DNA from: Pseudomonas sp. GM21
GTDB taxonomy: Bacteria > Pseudomonadota > Gammaproteobacteria > Pseudomonadales > Pseudomonadaceae
Length of the DNA: 41,307 nucleotides
Assembly (NCBI RefSeq): GCF_000282215.1
Contig: NZ_AKJS01000004.1
Span: forward strand, 1-41,307
Direction: 5' to 3'
The notes below the pieces were generated by a model. It saw only the letters and a list, made by a program, of their open reading frames with translations, was not told where the DNA came from and did not search any database. Of the stretch, positions 9,935-17,006 are shown piece by piece; within the stretch, counting starts at the first letter, position 1; every line of letters starts with the position of its first letter. The position numbers and the translations under genes are program-made.

Positions 9935-10807
9935 ATGCCCTTGAATGAAATTCTGACTGCTTACCCGGCGTTCTTCGTGGCCCTCGCATTGGTCGTGGGC
10001 CTGGTCGTGGGCAGCTTCCTCAATGTGGTGATCTGGCGCCTGCCGAAAATGCTCCATCGCGAATGGCGGCTGCAAGCCCACGATGTGCTGGGCGTACCGC
10101 CCGAAGCGCCTGGCCCGACTTACAATCTGATGCTGCCCCACTCCCACTGCCCGCAGTGCGATCATCAAATTCGCCCGTGGGAAAACATCCCGCTGCTCAG
10201 CTACCTGTTTTTGCGGGGGCGATGCTCGAACTGCGCCGCACCGATCAGCAAGCGCTATCCGCTGACTGAACTGGCCTGCGGCTTGCTCTCGGCGTTTATC
10301 GCCTGGCATTTCGGCTTCGGCTGGCAGGCCTGCACGGTGCTGGTCCTGACCTGGGGCTTGCTGGCGATGAGCCTGATCGACGCCGAGCACCAACTGCTGC
10401 CGGATGTTCTGGTGCTACCGCTGTTATGGCTGGGGTTGATCGTCAACAGCTTCGGGGTCTTCGTGTCATTGCATGACGCGCTGTGGGGGACGGTGGCCGG
10501 ATACATGGTGTTGTGGTCGGTTTTCTGGCTGTTCAAGCTGCTCACCGGCAAAGACGGTATCGGCCACGGTGATTTCAAGTTACTGGCCATGCTCGGGGCG
10601 TGGGGCGGCTGGCAGATTTTGCCGCTGACGATCCTGCTGTCATCGCTCGTGGGCGCCATTCTCGGGGTGATTTTGTTGCGTCTGCGCAACGAAAAAACCT
10701 CGTCGCCAATCCCCTTCGGCCCCTATCTGGCGATTGCCGGCTGGATTGCCTTGCTCTGGGGTGGTCAAATAACCGACTTCTATTGGCAGTTTGTCGGTTT
10801 GAAATGA
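9935..10807 (+). CDS. pilD: Prepilin peptidase and N-methyltransferase
   Basis: The 290-residue membrane enzyme cuts the leader from type IV pilins and type II secretion pseudopilins and methylates the new N-terminus. All expected residues are present: two CxxC pairs (C72/C75 and C97/C100) in the cytoplasmic loop, and the catalytic aspartates D149 (LIDAEHQ) and D213 (GHGDFK), at the same numbers known for P. aeruginosa PilD. About eight membrane helices are visible. The start follows the pilC stop by one base, and its ATGA stop overlaps coaE, so the genes are translationally coupled. Seven proteins with prepilin leaders in this window are likely substrates. Confidence 0.95.
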   Translation: MPLNEILTAYPAFFVALALVVGLVVGSFLNVVIWRLPKMLHREWRLQAHDVLGVPPEAPGPTYNLMLPHSHCPQCDHQIRPWENIPLLSYLFLRGRCSNCAAPISKRYPLTELACGLLSAFIAWHFGFGWQACTVLVLTWGLLAMSLIDAEHQLLPDVLVLPLLWLGLIVNSFGVFVSLHDALWGTVAGYMVLWSVFWLFKLLTGKDGIGHGDFKLLAMLGAWGGWQILPLTILLSSLVGAILGVILLRLRNEKTSSPIPFGPYLAIAGWIALLWGGQITDFYWQFVGLK

Positions 10808-11427
10808 ATACCCCTGTGGAAAAACCCTGGATTCTCGGCCTGACCGGCGGCATCGGCAGCGGCAAAAGCGCGGCAGCCCAACACTTCATCGACTTGGGCA
10901 TCCACGTCGTGGACGCCGATCACGCGGCGCGCTGGGTGGTGGAACCGGGGCGCCCGGCGCTGGCCGCCATCGCCGAACACTTCGGCCCCGGCGTGCTGCA
11001 AGCCGACGGAACACTGGACCGTGCGGCCCTGCGCGCATTGATCTTTGAGGTCCCGGAGCAGCGCCGGTGGCTCGAAGGCTTGTTGCATCCGTTGATCGGT
11101 GAAGAAATTGCACACAATCTGGCCAAGGCACAATCGCCCTACGCGATTCTGGTTTCGCCACTGCTGATCGAGTCCGGGCAGACCGCCATAACCCAACGGG
11201 TCCTGGTGATCGATGCCCCGCAACAGTTACAAATCGAACGCACCTTGCAGCGCGACCAGACCACGGAACAACAGGTCCAAGCGATCCTCAAGGCCCAGTC
11301 CAGCCGCCAGGACCGCGTGAGCCATGCCGACGACGTGGTGGTCAACGACCGCGACCTCGCCTGGCTGCACAGCGAGGTCGAACGCCTGCACAACTTTTAC
11401 CTTACTTTGCGTGGAGGCCAGTCATGA
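10804..11427 (+). CDS. coaE: Dephospho-CoA kinase
   Basis: Catalyses the last step of coenzyme A synthesis, phosphorylating the 3' hydroxyl of dephospho-CoA in the cytoplasm. The 207-residue protein has the P-loop [10 protein letters not shown] at residues 13-22, the DADHAAR motif near 38, and the family pattern VSPLLIESG. It overlaps pilD by ATGA (10804-10807) and yacG by ATGA (11424-11427). The pilD-coaE-yacG linkage is conserved in Pseudomonas. Confidence 0.95.
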   Translation: MNTPVEKPWILGLTGGIGSGKSAAAQHFIDLGIHVVDADHAARWVVEPGRPALAAIAEHFGPGVLQADGTLDRAALRALIFEVPEQRRWLEGLLHPLIGEEIAHNLAKAQSPYAILVSPLLIESGQTAITQRVLVIDAPQQLQIERTLQRDQTTEQQVQAILKAQSSRQDRVSHADDVVVNDRDLAWLHSEVERLHNFYLTLRGGQS

Positions 11428-11624
11428 GCCAGACCCCAACCGTCCAATGTCCAACCTGTGGCGCGCCTGTTGAATGGAGTGCCGAAAACACCTTCCGGCC
11501 GTTCTGCTCGGATCGCTGCAAACTGATTGACCTCGGGGCATGGGCATCGGAAGAACACAAGATTCCGGTCAGCCCGGACGCCGAAGACGACCTGTTCAGC
11601 GAAGACTTCGAACCGCGTCACTGA
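11424..11624 (+). CDS. yacG: DNA gyrase inhibitor YacG (zinc-binding)
   Basis: A 66-residue protein with a four-cysteine zinc site: C9 and C12 (CPTC), C28 and C32 (CSDRC), followed by [12 protein letters not shown] and an acidic tail. Escherichia coli YacG binds GyrB and blocks DNA binding. It is the last gene of the operon; its stop lies only 3 bases from the stop of the convergent gene, with no visible terminator between them. Confidence 0.93.
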   Translation: MSQTPTVQCPTCGAPVEWSAENTFRPFCSDRCKLIDLGAWASEEHKIPVSPDAEDDLFSEDFEPRH

Positions 11625-11627
11625 TGT

Positions 11628-11843
11628 TCACGGCCGCGTAAAACTGTAGTCCTGGCCGTCATCAAGGTTTTCCGCGAGAAAACGCAATTCGTCGGCCAGG
11701 TCTTCGGCACTGCGCACTGCCTTGCTTTGCTGTACCACTGCGCTGAGCAAGGCGCGCAGGCTCAAGCCAGGATCAAACCCCACCTCCTGCGCCCCGTCCA
11801 GACTCTGACGCAACTCCTGCCTCGCCCATTCGTAGACACTCAT
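11628..11843 (-). CDS. Small conserved protein of unknown function
   Basis: A 71-residue soluble, acidic protein beginning MSVYEWARQELRQSLDGAQ. I do not recognise a characterised family. It looks mostly helical, with no membrane segment or cysteines. AGGAG lies 7 bases before ATG 11843, better than the in-frame ATG at 11849 (1 base away) or 11873. It follows the CbiM-like gene by 63 bases on the same strand and may be co-transcribed with it. Confidence 0.6.
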   Translation of the reverse strand: MSVYEWARQELRQSLDGAQEVGFDPGLSLRALLSAVVQQSKAVRSAEDLADELRFLAENLDDGQDYSFTRP

Positions 11844-11906
11844 ATCCATGCTCCTGAAGGTTTTGTCGAGCATGTGTTCGCCGGCGAAAAATCGATTTGA
11901 TGTGGA

Positions 11907-12596
11907 TCAAGATTTTGGATCGTCGTCTTTCCAGGGGGCGGAAAGGTAGCGCGTGCGATTGAACGTCTCCAGCCATTCCGGGCTGAACACCACCAATGCG
12001 CTGACGACCATGCCGTTGATGAACGCTTCTGGAAATATCAGCAACCACAGATAGCCGACAAAATCCTCCAGCCAGTACGGCATGACAAAAAGCTCGTCGT
12101 ACCACAGCACCCACAGCGCCAGCAGCAGGCACAACAACGCCGAAAGCGCCGCCGCAAAAAAACCGGAACAGAAGATATACACAAAGGGATTACGCGGTTG
12201 CGCCCGCTCGACCAGGATGGCGATGCATTCAGTGACCAGCACCGGCAGTAAAATCAGCAGCGCGCCGTTCACGCCAACGGCGGCCAGGTCCTGACGCCCG
12301 AGCAGCACCAGCCCGAGTTGCGCAACCAAGCCGCCGACAATTGCCAAAGGCCAGTCGAGCAGCAAGGTCACGGCTGTCATGCCAATGAAGTGATAAGACA
12401 CGCCGGTATCGAAATCCCGTCGCACCAGCCACAACATAAATAACGCAAATACGGTGCCGAACAGCAGATGCTGGCGGCGGCTGTCTGTGAACAACTCAAC
12501 CCAGGGCGCACGCCAGATGGCCCAGAGCAGCACGGGCACATAGATCAGCCAGCCGACTGTCAGCGTCTGCGGTGACAGTAGTTCTACACCGATCAT
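11907..12596 (-). CDS. CbiM-like energy-coupling factor permease, orphan
   Basis: A 229-residue integral membrane protein with about six to seven helices. It resembles the CbiM/NikM-type S component family (COG3235-like), with motifs such as SYHFIGMTAVTLLLDWPLA and FPEAFINGM. Classical CbiM proteins start Met-His and use the N-terminus to bind cobalt or nickel; here ATG 12596 gives MIGVELLSPQ and no such start. GAGGG precedes this ATG. No ATPase (EcfA) or EcfT gene is nearby, so it may act alone or have a different ligand. The substrate is unknown. Confidence 0.7.
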   Translation of the reverse strand: MIGVELLSPQTLTVGWLIYVPVLLWAIWRAPWVELFTDSRRQHLLFGTVFALFMLWLVRRDFDTGVSYHFIGMTAVTLLLDWPLAIVGGLVAQLGLVLLGRQDLAAVGVNGALLILLPVLVTECIAILVERAQPRNPFVYIFCSGFFAAALSALLCLLLALWVLWYDELFVMPYWLEDFVGYLWLLIFPEAFINGMVVSALVVFSPEWLETFNRTRYLSAPWKDDDPKS

Positions 12597-12734
12597 GTGG
12601 GTACCCTCTTGAACTCCACCGCCGAATCCTTGCGTGATAACGGCTCTATGCACAGCAGTCTACACCGGCGCAAAAGTGGCTCCATCAGATGCAAAGCTTT
12701 CTGCTTGTAGCATTTGAACGCTAAGCTTGGGCCT

Positions 12735-13361
12735 ATGGATGACTCAGATTATTTACGCCTGCTGACCATCGCGGCCGAGCAAGCCAACGCGTTCCTGTCC
12801 AATGCCCGCAAATGGGAGCGTGAGCGTTGGGTGTGCCAGCGCCTGCTGCAAGGCCTGAACATTCCCTACCGCGCCGACGAGTTCGCTCCGGCGGGAGAGC
12901 CACCGGACGTTTTGTTTCGAGAGGCGAATTTCGAGGTGTTCTTCGTGCTCGATGAGGGCCGGCGACTGAACGACGAATGGCGTGACGAGCTGCAACGTCG
13001 GCGCAGTGCGTTTTCCCTGAGCCAGCTAGTGCGACGCGAAGCCAAACCCAAACGCATCCCCGCCAATGAGTTTTTGCTGAGACTGGCGCCGACCTTGCGC
13101 AAAAAAGCGCACAACTACAAGGAACGTGGCATGGACCTTGGGGAACTCGACATCATTGCCTTCGCCAGCCTCAAGCGCGAAGTGCTGGACCTCAACAGTC
13201 ATTTCCCTCCACCTACCGAATACTTGCGCCAGGGGTGGCGCTCGTTATCGCTGGTTGGCCCGACGTTCGCCCGGGTGCTGTTCGCGCACCCGGATGCGCC
13301 GGATTTCCTGCGCAGCAACCTGGGGCGCAGCATCGTCTTCGATGTCGGAATCAGCCTGTGA
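12735..13361 (+). CDS. DUF1780 protein, possibly nuclease-fold
   Basis: The 208-residue soluble protein matches the Pseudomonas family DUF1780, which has no established function. It opens with a helical segment (SDYLRLLTIAAEQANAFLSN) followed by ERERWVCQRLLQGLNIPY. The stretch PPDVLFREANFEVFFVLDEGRR has the spacing of a PD-(D/E)xK nuclease core (PD, then ExF), but the usual lysine is a phenylalanine. I used ATG 12735; an in-frame TTG at 12714 gives seven more residues. It overlaps the next gene (GTGA at 13358-13361), so the two are likely co-translated. Confidence 0.7.
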   Translation: MDDSDYLRLLTIAAEQANAFLSNARKWERERWVCQRLLQGLNIPYRADEFAPAGEPPDVLFREANFEVFFVLDEGRRLNDEWRDELQRRRSAFSLSQLVRREAKPKRIPANEFLLRLAPTLRKKAHNYKERGMDLGELDIIAFASLKREVLDLNSHFPPPTEYLRQGWRSLSLVGPTFARVLFAHPDAPDFLRSNLGRSIVFDVGISL

Positions 13362-13885
13362 GCCCATTGCAGGAATTGATCGCGCAAGTCCCGCAAACCG
13401 GCCGCGTACGCTGGATCGGCGTGCGACCGAAACCTCACCTACCGATGATCGAACTGGAGGCGGTGGAAGCGCGTCTGGAGGCCGGTTTGACCGGCGATCG
13501 AGCCCGTCCTGGCGTACGCAACGCACGGCAGGTGACGTTGATTCAGTGGGAACATCTGGCGGTGATCACTTCGTTGATGGGGCGCCCGGACGATCAGCCC
13601 GTATTGCCTAATGATTTGCGGCGCAACCTCGTTATCAGCGGTATCAATCTGTTCAGCCTCAAGGGTCGTCGCTTCCGGATCGGCCAGGCCATTTTCGAAA
13701 CCACCGGCTGGTGCCAGCCTTGTGCGCGCCTTCAAAACAACCTCGGCCCGGGGACCTTTCAGGCCGTGCGCGGACATGGCGGAATCACTGCTCGAGTGTT
13801 ACAAAGTGGCATCATTCGCCTGGACGACACGGTGAGCGTCGAGCCCATCCCGGACACCGGCTATGCTCCGTTCAACGTTCGTTAA
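13358..13885 (+). CDS. MOSC domain protein
   Basis: The 175-residue protein is a stand-alone MOSC domain, the fold shared with the C-terminus of molybdenum cofactor sulfurases, YiiM and YcbX. Diagnostic features are RRNLVISGINLFSLKG (about residues 88-103) and the cysteine in TTGWCQPCARL (C119, with C122 close by), where C119 is expected to carry sulfur or bind molybdopterin. I chose GTG 13358 because it overlaps the preceding stop and gives the full domain; the longer in-frame reading enters the previous gene. The substrate is unknown. Confidence 0.82.
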   Translation: MSPLQELIAQVPQTGRVRWIGVRPKPHLPMIELEAVEARLEAGLTGDRARPGVRNARQVTLIQWEHLAVITSLMGRPDDQPVLPNDLRRNLVISGINLFSLKGRRFRIGQAIFETTGWCQPCARLQNNLGPGTFQAVRGHGGITARVLQSGIIRLDDTVSVEPIPDTGYAPFNVR

Positions 13886-13935
13886 ATCAGCCTGTAGCTT
13901 CTACACATTCAGCAACGTCTACCGACGAGGCCTTT

Positions 13936-14109
13936 ATGACCAGCCGCCTGAACCCCGACGACCAAAAGCGTGTCGAAGAGTACCTGCACTTGTCCCAGCA
14001 CCGAGTCGAGCGCCGACCTTTCCGGCCGTGGATGCTCCTGGTGGTGGTGCTGGCAGTGACCATTGGACTGGGCCTGTTGAGCCGATTTATCAGTTACCTG
14101 ACGCTATGA
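13936..14109 (+). CDS. DUF3094 small membrane protein
   Basis: A 57-residue protein with a charged N-terminal half (TSRLNPDDQKRVEEYLHLSQHRVERRPF) and one C-terminal membrane helix (WMLLVVVLAVTIGLGLLSRF), matching DUF3094, a family restricted to Pseudomonas and relatives. GAGG at 13927-13930 supports the start. It lies between the MOSC gene and the NADH dehydrogenase gene on the same strand. The function is unknown. Confidence 0.78.
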   Translation: MTSRLNPDDQKRVEEYLHLSQHRVERRPFRPWMLLVVVLAVTIGLGLLSRFISYLTL

Positions 14110-14169
14110 GCAGCATCGCGCTCGCTCGGGTAATTGCACCGATTTCTTTTAGCCTTGCGAGATATCCCC

Positions 14170-15468
14170 ATGACCCATCGTATTGTCATCGTTGGCGGCG
14201 GCGCCGGCGGTCTGGAGTTGGCTACCCGTCTGGGTAAGACTCTGGGCAAGCGCGGCACGGCCAGCGTGATGCTGGTTGACGCGAACCTGACCCACATCTG
14301 GAAACCGCTGTTGCACGAAGTGGCAGCCGGGTCGTTGAACTCTTCCGAAGACGAACTCAACTATGTTGCCCAGGCCAAATGGAACCACTTCGAGTTCCAG
14401 CTAGGACGCATGAGCGGGCTCGATCGCACGCAGAAAAAAATCCAGCTGGCCGCTACTTACGACGAAGCGGGCCTGGAACTGGTGCCCGCCCGTGAAGTGG
14501 GTTACGACTCGTTAGTGATCGCGGTCGGCAGCACCACCAATGATTTCGGCACCCAGGGCGCGGCGCAACACTGCCTGTTCCTCGACACCCGCAAACAAGC
14601 CGAGCGTTTCCACCAGCAACTGCTCAATCACTACCTGCGCGCCCATGCCGGGCAAACCGACAAGGTCGAGCAAATCAGCGTGGCCATCGTCGGTGCCGGT
14701 GCTACCGGCGTAGAACTCGCCGCCGAGCTGCACAACGCTGCGCACGAACTGGCCGCTTATGGCCTGGACCGGATCAAACCGGAAAACATGCACATCACCC
14801 TGATCGAAGCCGGACCACGGGTATTGCCTGCCCTGCCGGAACGTATCGGCGGACCTGTGCATAAAACCCTGGAGAAACTCGGGGTCAACGTCATGACCAA
14901 TGCCGCGGTCAGTGAAGTGACGGCCGACAGCTTGATCACCGTCGATGGCAAAGTGATCAACGCCAGCCTCAAAGTCTGGGCCGCCGGAATTCGTGCACCG
15001 GGGTTCCTCAAAGACATCGACGGCCTGGAAACCAACCGCATCAACCAGCTGCACGTGCTGCCCACCCTGCAAACCACCCGCGATGAAAATATCTTCGCTT
15101 TCGGTGACTGCGCGGCATGCCCGCAACCGGGTACTGATCGCAATGTACCGCCGCGTGCCCAGGCGGCACATCAACAAGCCTCGTTGCTGGCCAAATCGCT
15201 GAAGCTGCGGATCGAAGGCAAGCCTCTGCCTACGTACAAGTACACCGATTATGGTTCGTTGATCTCGCTGTCACGCTTTTCGGCTGTGGGTAACTTGATG
15301 GGCAACCTGACCGGCAGTGTGATGCTGGAGGGCTGGCTGGCGCGGATGTTTTACGTGTCGCTGTACCGCATGCACCAGATGGCGCTGTATGGCGCGTTCC
15401 GTACGGCGATGCTGATGCTGGGCAGTAAGATCGGGCGCGGGACTGAGCCGCGACTCAAGCTGCATTAA
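14170..15468 (+). CDS. ndh: Type II NADH dehydrogenase (NAD(P)/FAD-dependent oxidoreductase)
   Basis: NDH-2 passes electrons from NADH to ubiquinone without pumping protons, as a single flavoprotein on the inner face of the membrane. The 432-residue sequence has a FAD-binding VGGGAGG at residues 8-14, a NADH-binding VGAGATG around 174-180, the FAFGDCAACP flavin motif near 315-325, and a C-terminal amphipathic region (about residues 375-420) fitting membrane attachment. The same position relative to clpB is occupied by ndh in P. aeruginosa. The start gives a compact leader-free protein; the ribosome site is weak. A REP hairpin follows the stop by 24 bases. Confidence 0.87.
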   Translation: MTHRIVIVGGGAGGLELATRLGKTLGKRGTASVMLVDANLTHIWKPLLHEVAAGSLNSSEDELNYVAQAKWNHFEFQLGRMSGLDRTQKKIQLAATYDEAGLELVPAREVGYDSLVIAVGSTTNDFGTQGAAQHCLFLDTRKQAERFHQQLLNHYLRAHAGQTDKVEQISVAIVGAGATGVELAAELHNAAHELAAYGLDRIKPENMHITLIEAGPRVLPALPERIGGPVHKTLEKLGVNVMTNAAVSEVTADSLITVDGKVINASLKVWAAGIRAPGFLKDIDGLETNRINQLHVLPTLQTTRDENIFAFGDCAACPQPGTDRNVPPRAQAAHQQASLLAKSLKLRIEGKPLPTYKYTDYGSLISLSRFSAVGNLMGNLTGSVMLEGWLARMFYVSLYRMHQMALYGAFRTAMLMLGSKIGRGTEPRLKLH

Positions 15469-15492
15469 TTATTCGACGCCTGTCAGGGCCTC

Positions 15493-15569
15493 ATCGCGGG
15501 CAAGCCCGGCTCCCACATTGGATCTGCGTCGTACACAGATCCAATGTGGGAGCTGGGCTTGCCCGCGAT
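15493..15569. repeat. REP doublet (hairpin)
   Basis: Two 34-base inverted arms (15493-15526 and 15536-15569) match at 33 of 34 positions around a 9-base loop. The core ATCGCGGGCAAGCC differs from the other REP cores in the window, so this belongs to a different REP subfamily. The arms include CACATTGGATCTG. It lies between ndh and the EF-hand gene and may protect or end the ndh message. Confidence 0.9.
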
Positions 15570-15724
15570 GCAGGCGCCTCGGTCTGACCTGCAAAAAGAT
15601 AGTGTCTCACTGTATCTGCCCCCGCGATTCGCCCCTTCGCTTACAAACTCCCCCTTGCGCGACACAGTAGCGATACACCACTCCCGCTAAATGGCTACAC
15701 CCGAGCAAGGCAGCCTGCCTGCTT

Positions 15725-15786
15725 CGGTTGTCGCCGCACTTACGTGGCAACCCTTTATCAAGCGGTTGTGTCGTGCAACCCAGGAG
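15725..15786 (+). promoter_or_regulatory. Leader with alternately pairing segments before the EF-hand gene
   Basis: Four short segments alternate: GGTTG (15726-15730), CAACC (15748-15752), GGTTG (15764-15768) and CAACC (15776-15780). Segments 1-2, 2-3 and 3-4 can each pair, and segment 4 touches the ribosome site AGGAG (15782-15786). Pairing 3-4 would crowd the ribosome site and 2-3 would free it. The segments are short, so chance is possible. Confidence 0.3.
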
Positions 15787-15793
15787 CATTGAA

Positions 15794-16192
15794 ATGTCCC
15801 GTACCACCAAAAACACTATTGGTCTGCTTGGCGCTGTTCTGGCTGGCGGCATGATGTTGACCGGCACCGTATTCGCTGCTCAGCCGCTGACTCAAGGCTA
15901 TCTGCTGGCCTCGGCCGAACAGGTGGTGAAAACCCCTGAAGGCAAATGCGGTGAAGGCAAATGTGGCGATGCGTCGATGGCAAAGACCGACACCGATGAC
16001 GACGGCAAGGTATCGCGTGCGGAATTCCAGAAAGTCGCGCCGAAATCCAACTTCGACAAGATCGACACCAACCATGACAGCTTCATCGACGAGCAAGAGG
16101 CGTTTGATAACGTGAAAGCCAACTTCGAAGCCAACGGCAAAAAAATGCCAAAAGGCTTGTTCGAGCACCTGAAAGACCAAGACGGCGCCTAA
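15794..16192 (+). CDS. Secreted EF-hand protein with EGKCGEGKCG motif
   Basis: The 132-residue protein has a signal peptide (residues 1-28, cut after VFA), then EGKCGEGKCG at 49-58, then two calcium-type loops: D66-T-D-D-D-G-K-V-S-R-A-E77 (canonical) and D91-T-N-H-D-S-F-I-D-E-Q-E102 (glycine 6 replaced by serine). The repeated EGKCG is the signature of HvfA/BufA-type secreted peptides whose cysteines are modified by MNIO (DUF692) enzymes to bind copper or gold, but those lack EF-hands, and no MNIO gene or DUF2063 partner is present here. It could instead bind calcium or metal unmodified. AGGAG supports the start; it is monocistronic with a strong terminator. Confidence 0.8.
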   Translation: MSRTTKNTIGLLGAVLAGGMMLTGTVFAAQPLTQGYLLASAEQVVKTPEGKCGEGKCGDASMAKTDTDDDGKVSRAEFQKVAPKSNFDKIDTNHDSFIDEQEAFDNVKANFEANGKKMPKGLFEHLKDQDGA

Positions 16193-16207
16193 GCCTCTGA
16201 GTACCAC

Positions 16208-16242
16208 GCCCCGCTTTCTCCACCGAGAAGCGGGGCTTTTTT
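16208..16242 (+). terminator. Terminator of the EF-hand gene
   Basis: GCCCCGCTTTCTC (16208-16220) pairs with GAGAAGCGGGGC (16225-16236) with one bulge and a CACC loop, then six T residues. Confidence 0.92.
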
Positions 16243-16250
16243 CGGCAGAC

Positions 16251-16284
16251 AAAAAAAATCCCCGTATCTTTCGATACGAGGATT
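16251..16284 (-). terminator. Terminator of the tRNA cluster
   Basis: On the minus strand AATCCTCGTATC and GATACGGGGATT form a 12-bp stem (one G-U pair) with a GAAA tetraloop, then six T residues. It follows the last tRNA-Pro by 7 bases. Confidence 0.9.
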
Positions 16285-16291
16285 TTTAATA

Positions 16292-16368
16292 TGGTCGGGG
16301 TAAGGGGATTCGAACTCCTGACATCCTGCTCCCAAAGCAGGCGCGCTACCGGACTGCGCTATACCCCG
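16292..16368 (-). tRNA. tRNA-Pro (anticodon TGG), second copy
   Basis: On the minus strand a 77-base cloverleaf starts CGGGGTATAGCGCAG and has anticodon loop TTTGGGA (TGG), TTCGAAT in the T arm and an encoded ACCA end. It is identical over 77 bases to the copy at 16546-16622. A terminator hairpin ends two bases before its 5' end, so its expression needs read-through or a local promoter. Confidence 0.96.
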
Positions 16369-16370
16369 GT

Positions 16371-16400
16371 AAAAAAAAGGCGACCTTTACAAGTCGCCTT
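16371..16400 (-). terminator. Internal terminator between tRNA-Lys and the last tRNA-Pro
   Basis: On the minus strand AAGGCGAC, an 8-base loop, GTCGCCTT and six T residues (A16371-16376 on the plus strand) form a standard terminator. It lies 64 bases after tRNA-Lys and 2 bases before the 5' end of the second tRNA-Pro. Confidence 0.8.
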
Positions 16401-16424
16401 CTTCGATCAGTGCTTTTGGCCTCT

Positions 16425-16436
16425 GATCTTAAGATC
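16425..16436. repeat. 12-base palindrome in the tRNA spacer
   Basis: GATCTTAAGATC is a perfect palindrome in the 96-base spacer between tRNA-Lys and the second tRNA-Pro. No function is known; it may be a processing structure or chance. Confidence 0.4.
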
Positions 16437-16464
16437 TGACCCCAGCGTTAACTGGTTTCAAAAA

Positions 16465-16540
16465 TGGTGGGTCGTGTGGGATTCGAACCTACGACCAATT
16501 GGTTAAAAGCCAACTGCTCTACCAACTGAGCTAACGACCC
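16465..16540 (-). tRNA. tRNA-Lys (anticodon TTT)
   Basis: A 76-base cloverleaf on the minus strand, starting GGGTCGTTAGCTCAG, anticodon loop CTTTTAA (TTT), T arm GTTCGAATC and encoded ACCA. It lies 5 bases after the first tRNA-Pro in the transcript. Confidence 0.97.
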
Positions 16541-16545
16541 AAAAA

Positions 16546-16622
16546 TGGTCGGGGTAAGGGGATTCGAACTCCTGACATCCTGCTCCCAAAGCAGGCGCGC
16601 TACCGGACTGCGCTATACCCCG
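16546..16622 (-). tRNA. tRNA-Pro (anticodon TGG), first copy
   Basis: Same 77-base sequence as the copy at 16292-16368, with anticodon TGG and encoded CCA. It follows tRNA-Asn by 9 bases in the transcript. Confidence 0.97.
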
Positions 16623-16631
16623 GTTTGAAAT

Positions 16632-16707
16632 TGGCTCCGTGACCAGGACTCGAACCTGGGACCCAATGATTAACAGTCATTTGCTCTACCGACTGAGCTA
16701 TCACGGA
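16632..16707 (-). tRNA. tRNA-Asn (anticodon GTT)
   Basis: A 76-base cloverleaf on the minus strand, starting TCCGTGATAGCTCAG, anticodon loop CTGTTAA (GTT), discriminator G and encoded CCA. It is the first gene of the cluster, about 80 bases after the proposed transcription start. Confidence 0.97.
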
Positions 16708-16794
16708 ACTACATATTTCAATTTACAACGGTGAAGCTTTTTGCGTTCTCTTCGACCCGTTCGCATCGCTGCGTTCGTGTGTCTGAGGCGCGCT

Positions 16795-16822
16795 ATTCTA
16801 CAATCTTCAGAACCTCTGTCAA
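16795..16822 (-). promoter_or_regulatory. Promoter of the tRNA cluster
   Basis: On the minus strand a perfect -35 TTGACA (16822-16817), a 16-base spacer and -10 TAGAAT (16800-16795), followed by GCGCGCC. The GC-rich discriminator is the feature that gives stringent control of stable RNA promoters. Confidence 0.85.
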
Positions 16823-16955
16823 CCCCCTAAATTGCTTTCAAGTTAATGATTTGCAACTTATTTTGGATTTCTGCTTGGGGAGCGGAAACCCTGGCGGGTG
16901 ACTTACTGCGGGGCGCACTTTACAAGCCTTTTCCTTAGAGTTCAACAGCCTGGCG

Positions 16956-16983
16956 AAAAAAAGGCCTCGCAATGCGAGGCCTT
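16956..16983 (-). terminator. Terminator of clpB
   Basis: On the minus strand a perfect 10-bp stem AAGGCCTCGC / GCGAGGCCTT with a 3-base loop, then T residues (A16956-16960). It starts 23 bases after the clpB stop. Confidence 0.93.
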
Positions 16984-17006
16984 ATCCATTTTGCTGCCTG
17001 AGTGAA

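Noticed and set aside
15493..15569. Rho-independent terminator of ndh
   Set aside because: The hairpin is long and strong but lacks a T tract on either side; its sequence marks it as a REP doublet, though it may still affect the 3' end.
16292..16622. Identical tRNA-Pro copies as attachment sites of a mobile element
   Set aside because: Only a tRNA-Lys and a short spacer lie between them; there is no integrase or cargo, so simple duplication is the better reading.
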